Source: Treponema sp. (GTDB lineage: Bacteria > Spirochaetota > Spirochaetia > Treponematales > Treponemataceae). Taken from it: a stretch of 36,145 nucleotides of DNA. The stretch lies in assembly GCA_024691105.1 (NCBI GenBank), contig JAILNY010000182.1, positions 1 through 36,145 of the forward strand, given 5' to 3'. Made by a program: the position numbers and the translations under genes. Positions 31,343 to 36,145 of the stretch are shown here, one piece after another. Every line of letters begins with the position of its first letter. Within the stretch, counting starts at the first letter, position 1. The notes beneath the pieces were generated by a model. It was given only the letters and a program-made list of their open reading frames with translations, ran no database searches and had not been told where the DNA came from.

Positions 31343-33152
31343 TTTTAACTTCTTTTTTCTTTTTTGATTTTTTTGTTGAATTTTCTAAAAGCGCTTTTTC
31401 GTTCTGCTTTTCAGATTTTTTTTCTGCCTCTTTTTCTAAAGGCTTTACATCTTCTTTAGAGTCAGAGTCCTTATGGTCAGGATCTTTCTGATCCGGATAT
31501 TCAATGCGCGAATGATAATAACCTGCAAGAATTGTTACAAAGGATTCTCGTATTGTTGTCAATTCTTTGAACGTAAGATTACAGTTATCAAGCTGGTGAT
31601 GTTCAAGCTTTGAAGAAATCAGCATCTGAATAAATTTATCAAGGCGTGATACCGATGGTTTTTCAAGAGTACGGCAGGCAGCTTCTACAGTATCTGCAAG
31701 CATGACTACTGCGCTCTCTTTTGTAGTCGGAGGAATTCCATTGTAGGCAAAATCTTCTTCGCGCGCATCCGGATTTAATTTCTTTGCTTCGTTGTAAAAA
31801 TATGCAACAACGCTGTTTCCGTGATGTTCTGCAATTATATCAATTACAGGCTTTGGAAGATGAAGCTGATGAGCCTTTTCAACACCACGCTTTACGTGGC
31901 TTCGGATTACAGAAACAGAAAGCGACGGATTAATTTCATCATGCTTATTCTGTCCGTTCTGGTTTTCTACAAAGTATTCGCTCTGATCCATTTTTCCAAT
32001 GTCGTGATAATATGCACCGACACGTGCAATCAGCGAATTGGCACCAATTTCTTTACAGGCATTTTCTGCAAGAGTCGCAACCATCATCGAGTGATTATAA
32101 GTTCCAGAAGCATTAAGCAAAAGCTTTCGCATTGTAGGATTATTCAAGTCACTCAAATCCATAAGACGGAAAACCGATGCCGTATTTAAAAGCAGTTCAA
32201 ACGGAGTGACAAAACCAAGGGCTAGAATTCCACTTATAAAGCCGTTGAGTGCAACCGCAAACGCAAGTGTTGCAAAATCATCAAAGCTTTCGTTAAACAA
32301 AACCTTTAAGATGCTGATAAAAACAATATTTAAAACCGCTATTGAAAGCGATGCAAAAACCATATCAATACGAGTTTCAATTTTGCGGATGATTCGTGTT
32401 GCACTAAAGCAGGTTGCTAGAGTATAAAGGAATACAACTACATCGTAGCCGCTTGCATTCAAAAGTCCAAGCGCAACTATTATAGAAAAAAATACAGAAG
32501 ATTTTTCACCATACAAAAGCGCAATAAGGAAAATAAAAAACGCAACAGGAATTGCTATACACAAATGGTAGGAAGAGCGCGCAAAAAAAGGAATATTACT
32601 TGCAAACATCGTTGCAGAATAAAGCGCAATAAAAAAGCAGATTTGAACAAGCAGTTCCCTGAACGCAAGCTTTCTTCCCAAAAGAACGTTTGAATACAAA
32701 AGCGCCCACAAAATCATCAGAAGGAAAAGGAATAAAAGATTATCTACGTATGCGCGGTAATCAATATACTCTTTTGTGTTTGCCATTTTTTCAAGCTTAT
32801 GATAATTTTCTTCTGTAATCGGAAAACCTTTCTTTGTAATCTTTTCACCTTCATGAACGGCAATCGGATAGTCAGAAGTTGCAGTCAAAGTTCTGTCTGC
32901 AATGATTGTTCTGTCGGCAATCTGACCAACTTCGTATTCATTTAAAGAGAATGCTGCAACAGTCAGATTTTTTGTTACACCAATAAAACTGATTACAGCA
33001 AGGACTGCAAACGAAACGATAGAAAGAATTAAAATCGGATATTCCCGCTTTAATGAAGCAAGAAAATTCTGTATAAATGTGTTTTCTTTTTTTACAGCAG
33101 TCTTTTGAACTTGAGCTGGCTGCTGATTATCAATTGTCTTTTGCATTTTCAT
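31332..33152 (-). CDS. pgpH: HDIG membrane protein, PgpH-type cyclic-di-AMP phosphodiesterase
   Basis: The protein has 606 residues. One helix (about 38-60), a short external domain (about 65-125), then a block of about seven helices (140-340, FLFLLMILWALLYSNVLL onward) and a cytoplasmic HD domain. The HD motif is GAYYHDIGKM (about 383-392), preceded by GTYNHSMMVATLAENA and followed by SVIRSHVKRGVEKAHQL and IIAEHHG, the metal ligands of the PgpH branch. It should hydrolyse cyclic-di-AMP. The external 7TMR-HDED domain is much shorter than in Listeria PgpH. The C-terminal 50 residues are lysine- and glutamate-rich. The ATG at 33152 overlaps phoH by 23 bases; a second in-frame ATG at 33146 is possible. 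Confidence 0.9.
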   Translation of the reverse strand: MKMQKTIDNQQPAQVQKTAVKKENTFIQNFLASLKREYPILILSIVSFAVLAVISFIGVTKNLTVAAFSLNEYEVGQIADRTIIADRTLTATSDYPIAVHEGEKITKKGFPITEENYHKLEKMANTKEYIDYRAYVDNLLFLFLLMILWALLYSNVLLGRKLAFRELLVQICFFIALYSATMFASNIPFFARSSYHLCIAIPVAFFIFLIALLYGEKSSVFFSIIVALGLLNASGYDVVVFLYTLATCFSATRIIRKIETRIDMVFASLSIAVLNIVFISILKVLFNESFDDFATLAFAVALNGFISGILALGFVTPFELLLNTASVFRLMDLSDLNNPTMRKLLLNASGTYNHSMMVATLAENACKEIGANSLIARVGAYYHDIGKMDQSEYFVENQNGQNKHDEINPSLSVSVIRSHVKRGVEKAHQLHLPKPVIDIIAEHHGNSVVAYFYNEAKKLNPDAREEDFAYNGIPPTTKESAVVMLADTVEAACRTLEKPSVSRLDKFIQMLISSKLEHHQLDNCNLTFKELTTIRESFVTILAGYYHSRIEYPDQKDPDHKDSDSKEDVKPLEKEAEKKSEKQNEKALLENSTKKSKKKKEVKNGK

Positions 33153-34116
33153 ACGCCTGAACTATTTTTTTAACCAATGGATTTCTAACAACGTCAGCTC
33201 CTTCCATCTGCATCATTCCGATTTCTGAAATCCCAGAAAGAACTTCTAATGCATGAACAAGACCTGACTTGCATCGCTTTGGTAAATCTATCTGTGTTAC
33301 ATCGCCGGTAATAAATACCTTTGAGCCGTTTCCCATACGAGTCAAAAACATCTTCATCTGTTCGCAGGTTGTGTTTTGTGCCTCGTCAAGAATTATAACG
33401 CTGTCATTCAGCGTTCGTCCGCGCATATACGCAAGCGGAGCTGTTTCTATTATATCATTTTCAATCAGTTTTTTTACAGTCTCTTTTGATAAAAGCATTT
33501 CCATTGAATCATAAAGAGGTCTTAGATAAGGACCGATTTTCTGCTCCAGATCACCCGGCAAAAAACCAAGATTCTCTCCTGCTTCGACAACGGGACGGGT
33601 CAAAATAATGCCTTTTTTCTCTTTTGAAAGCACAAGACGGATTGCCTCGGCAACTGCAAGGAATGTTTTTCCACAACCGGCAGGACCTGTACAAAAAACC
33701 ATATCACGGGTACGCAAAAGTTTTACATAATCGGCCTGATTCTGAGTCTTTGGATAAATCTTTTTTTGTGCACCGGGAATAATTATAGCACCTTCGTCCA
33801 TAGAGGCATGTTCTGCACGTGAATAAATGCTTCGGTCTGGAGAATAATCTGGATTAAGCTCTGTATTCAAAATAGAAGCTACAGCATCTTCTGAATCTGC
33901 ATAACCTGCTTCAATTTCGTCAATAATTCTGTCAATTATAAAACGAAACTGCTGCTGAATGACCGGATCATCCTGCTCTACAGAAAGTTCGTTTCCGCGC
34001 ATAAACACGGGAACACCTAAATGCTGTTCAATGAGTTTTAAATTGCTATCGTTAGTGCCGCACAGTTTTGTCAACATTCTAGTATCAGGCACAACAATCG
34101 TATATGAGTTTTCCAC
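33130..34116 (-). CDS. phoH: PhoH-family ATPase
   Basis: RNA-linked P-loop ATPase of 328 residues. The Walker A is GPAGCGKT, with LTRPVVEAGENLGFLPGDLEQKI (in part) as the next block and IILDEAQNTT as Walker B, followed by GDVTQIDLP. An N-terminal single-strand RNA-binding-like segment precedes it. In many bacteria PhoH is beside YbeY and links to ribosome quality and phosphate stress. I chose GTG at 34116 because AAAGGGG lies just before it; the longest open frame starts at a TTG at 34188, which sits on the -35 of its own promoter and cannot be translated from it. It heads the operon. Confidence 0.93.
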   Translation of the reverse strand: MENSYTIVVPDTRMLTKLCGTNDSNLKLIEQHLGVPVFMRGNELSVEQDDPVIQQQFRFIIDRIIDEIEAGYADSEDAVASILNTELNPDYSPDRSIYSRAEHASMDEGAIIIPGAQKKIYPKTQNQADYVKLLRTRDMVFCTGPAGCGKTFLAVAEAIRLVLSKEKKGIILTRPVVEAGENLGFLPGDLEQKIGPYLRPLYDSMEMLLSKETVKKLIENDIIETAPLAYMRGRTLNDSVIILDEAQNTTCEQMKMFLTRMGNGSKVFITGDVTQIDLPKRCKSGLVHALEVLSGISEIGMMQMEGADVVRNPLVKKIVQAYENAKDN

Positions 34117-34158
34117 AAATCCCCTTTTATTATGGTAATACTTTATTCTTATTATATT

Positions 34159-34188
34159 ATTATAAGGACTACATGCTGAATTTGTCAA
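34159..34188 (-). promoter_or_regulatory. Near-consensus promoter of the phoH operon
   Basis: Minus strand: perfect TTGACA (34188-34183), an 18-base spacer and perfect TATAAT (34164-34159). A start near 34152 gives a leader of about 36 bases with the ribosome-binding site. It is one of the strongest-looking promoters in the window. Confidence 0.75.
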
Positions 34189-34263
34189 TTACGAGCTTCT
34201 TATTGAATTTTTCGCTTTTGCTTGCTATTATTGTAAACAAACATATACTTTTAAGGAACTAAA

Positions 34264-35139
34264 ATGAAATCAAATGCTAACGTTGTTGATAATGACGACA
34301 AAAACTGGGACTTAATTTTACAGCCTAAAGAGCACTTCCTTGACTCAAAACATATACGTGAACTTATCCGATACCGCGACCTTGTAATCCTCTTTATTAA
34401 GCGAGACTTTACAACAGCATACAAACAGACAATATTAGGACCACTCTGGTACATCGTGCAGCCTCTTGTAACGACAATTGCCTACACCTTTGTATTCGGT
34501 CGTCTTGCAAATATTTCAACAGACGAAATTCCATACATGCTGTTCTATTTTCCGGGAACAATGCTCTGGACATATTTTACAGGAACTTTGAACGCTGCCG
34601 CAGGAATCTTTTCTGCAAACGCAGGAATTTTTGGAAAAGTCTATTTTCCGCGACTTACAGTTCCTATTTCTACGACAGTCGGACAGATGATTAAGCTTGG
34701 ACTCCAGTTTGCCTGTCTTTTAGTTTTCTATATTTACTTTCTTGTTCGTGGCGCTCCTATTAATCCGTCATGGCAGATTTGTCTTTTTCCACTTTTAATT
34801 CTGTGGATCGGCTTTTTAGGCTGCGGAATTGGAATGATAATTTCGTCACTTACGACAAAATACCGCGACTTAAACCAGCTTTTGGGATTCGGACTCCAGC
34901 TTGCAATGTACGCAACTCCAATCGTATATCCTTTGTCACAGGCCCCAGAAAAGTACAAATGGTTCTTCTACGTAAATCCAATGAGTGCTCCAATTGAACT
35001 TTTCAGAATCTGGTTCTACGGAGCCGGAAATGTTCCGACAAGCATGACCTTAATCAGCCTTGGCACTACCGCAGTATGCTTTTTCTTTGGCTTGATTTTG
35101 TTTAACAAAAACGAACGTACATTTGTTGATGTTATATAA
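34264..35139 (+). CDS. ABC-2 type polysaccharide-export permease (Wzm/TagG family)
   Basis: Integral membrane subunit of 291 residues of an ABC exporter that moves lipid-linked polysaccharide, such as O-antigen or teichoic acid, across the inner membrane. The N-terminal cytoplasmic segment ends in IRYRDLVILFIKRDFTTAYKQTILGPLW (in part), the family signature. Six membrane helices follow, with the phrases FGKVYFPRLTVPIS and TTKYRDLNQLLGFGLQLAMYATPIVY typical of the family, and NPMSAPIELFR near the last pair. AAGGA is six bases before the ATG. The matching ATPase (Wzt) is not in the window and should lie to the right. Confidence 0.93.
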   Translation: MKSNANVVDNDDKNWDLILQPKEHFLDSKHIRELIRYRDLVILFIKRDFTTAYKQTILGPLWYIVQPLVTTIAYTFVFGRLANISTDEIPYMLFYFPGTMLWTYFTGTLNAAAGIFSANAGIFGKVYFPRLTVPISTTVGQMIKLGLQFACLLVFYIYFLVRGAPINPSWQICLFPLLILWIGFLGCGIGMIISSLTTKYRDLNQLLGFGLQLAMYATPIVYPLSQAPEKYKWFFYVNPMSAPIELFRIWFYGAGNVPTSMTLISLGTTAVCFFFGLILFNKNERTFVDVI

Positions 35140-35154
35140 GGGTGGAATTTTCTA

Positions 35155-36093
35155 ATGGCCTTTAAGTATTTTCTTGCAAATTTACCTTTTGAATTTAGCG
35201 TAGACATATGTGCCTTTGTAAATAAAAAATTTAAATTCAGACCTTCAAGCAAACCGTATCTGTCAGGAGATACGTACCGTAAAATTGCGGACTATCTCTA
35301 TGATGAGACTCGGCTTGATGCTGCAGAAAGAATAAATTCTTTTTCAAAATCAAAAATTGACATAGAAAGAAAAATTCCGCTTGTCTTTGTAAGTTCCTGG
35401 AAACTTGAAAAATTTAACGAAGAAGTTCTCTTAAAAATAAACCGTCCTTTTGTCTTACTCACACATCAAGGCGATGTGAATATTAAATCGGAACTTCACA
35501 AGGAAATATTAAAAAATAAATACCTTGTTCACTGGTTTGCACAAAATTGTGAACTGACTTCAAAAAAAATAACTCCGCTTCCAATTGGTCTTGAAGACCG
35601 CTGGCGTCATAATGCAGGAGCTTTAAAAGATTTTAAGAAAGGCAAATATAAAAACAATGTCAAACAGCCTAAAATCATTTTTGGCTTTTCTATAAACACA
35701 AATCCCGAAAGCCGAGCTCCATGTTACATGGCACTTTGCAAAAACAAAAACGCACAACAGATTTATCGCCCGCTTACCTGCCATCTTTATCGCAGAAAGT
35801 TATCTAAATACATGTTTGTTGCAAGTCCTGCGGGTAACGGTCTTGACTGCCACCGCACATGGGAAGCAATTTACCTTGGTGTTGTTCCAATTGTAGAAAG
35901 TAATTCAATGAACAGATATTTTAAATCGCTCGGGCTCCCGATGGTTTTGATTGATAAAACAAAATGGAATGAACTTGCTAAATGGACTCCTGAAATTATG
36001 ACAAAGAAATTTGAGTCTGAATGGGAAAAAGCTGATACTAAAGCAATGTGGCTTGATTATTGGGTAGAACGAATAAACGAATATTTAAAATAA
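35155..36093 (+). CDS. Exostosin-like protein, probable glycosyltransferase
   Basis: The protein has 312 residues. There is no signal peptide or membrane segment. The N-terminal half contains VFVSSWKLEKFNEEV, PFVLLTHQGDVNI and TPLPIGLEDRW; the C-terminal half has YMFVASPAGNGLDCHRTWEAIYLGVVPIVE, a phrase shared by exostosin (GT47) and related bacterial sugar-transfer proteins, where it lines the donor site. A glycosyltransferase role is a good guess but the substrate cannot be read. It starts 15 bases after the ABC permease gene, so the two probably work on the same surface glycan. The start has only a distant GGGTGG. Confidence 0.7.
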   Translation: MAFKYFLANLPFEFSVDICAFVNKKFKFRPSSKPYLSGDTYRKIADYLYDETRLDAAERINSFSKSKIDIERKIPLVFVSSWKLEKFNEEVLLKINRPFVLLTHQGDVNIKSELHKEILKNKYLVHWFAQNCELTSKKITPLPIGLEDRWRHNAGALKDFKKGKYKNNVKQPKIIFGFSINTNPESRAPCYMALCKNKNAQQIYRPLTCHLYRRKLSKYMFVASPAGNGLDCHRTWEAIYLGVVPIVESNSMNRYFKSLGLPMVLIDKTKWNELAKWTPEIMTKKFESEWEKADTKAMWLDYWVERINEYLK

Positions 36094-36145
36094 TTCTTAA
36101 AATAAAAAAAAAGACGGCACAGATGAAATTATTCAAATGCAGCCG
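36094..36145 (+). other. Right-edge spacer with a possible start of the next gene
   Basis: After the stop of the exostosin-like gene come a run of A and a possible ATG at 36123, which reads MKLFKCS to the window edge. There is no clear ribosome-binding site, and only seven codons are visible, so the call is very weak. A Wzt ATPase or another glycan gene would be expected here. Confidence 0.15.

Noticed and set aside
34117..34188. Longer phoH start with N-terminal MTNSACSPYNNIIRIKYYHNK
   Set aside because: This extension is read through the -35 and -10 of the near-consensus promoter and begins at TTG. GTG at 34116 with AAAGGGG is far more likely.

Overview
The window is spirochaete chromosome, most likely from a host-associated Treponema. 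It is AT-rich and gene-dense. The supporting evidence is the gene content: a Borrelia-BpuR-like PUR-domain protein, a CBS/DRTGG manganese pyrophosphatase, many signal-peptide proteins of treponemal type, a McsA-McsB-ClpC set, and a phoH-pgpH-ybeY-tlyC run. I see no insertion sequence, prophage or CRISPR array. Nearly all of it is coding and no gene-free stretch exceeds 300 bases.

Layout, left to right. (1) 1-268: a strong minus-strand promoter followed by hairpins and a boxA-like element, best read as the leader of an rRNA operon whose genes lie off the left edge. A histone-H1-like basic protein precedes it on the same strand. (2) 1011-7416, plus strand: asnS with a clear terminator, then a PilZ protein, a long eukaryote-type GMP synthetase and a LacI-sensor/GGDEF diguanylate cyclase. 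These last three form a cyclic-di-GMP neighbourhood of effector, guanine-nucleotide supply and synthase. (3) 7469-9746: divergent ppaC (minus) and the PUR-domain regulator (plus). (4) 26719-9826, minus strand: a very long, tightly packed run. It holds prfB (with a programmed +1 frameshift), a membrane protein, ftsY, an exported protein, a LolCDE-like ABC exporter, mcsA, mcsB, clpC, avtA, a phosphoribosyltransferase, a beta-helix exported protein and rnhB. Many junctions overlap (TAATG type), and an internal promoter lies before the phosphoribosyltransferase. (5) 26824-27741, plus strand: an exported FN3/TPR-like protein, divergent from prfB. (6) 34116-27875, minus strand: phoH, pgpH (cyclic-di-AMP hydrolase type), ybeY, tlyC/corC and a large TPR protein, behind a near-consensus promoter. 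(7) 34264-36093, plus strand: an ABC-2 polysaccharide-export permease and an exostosin-like protein, the start of a surface-glycan locus that continues off the right edge.

Main points for a second look. Four genes have a good promoter whose -10 box ends only 6-9 bases before the ATG and no ribosome-binding site, which predicts leaderless mRNAs. McsB has lost most phosphagen-kinase catalytic residues, although ClpC keeps the glutamates expected to read phosphoarginine. The prfB and FN3/TPR promoters share one -35 element. The GMP synthetase carries a long C-terminal insertion like the human enzyme. All calls come from reading the sequence; no database search was run.
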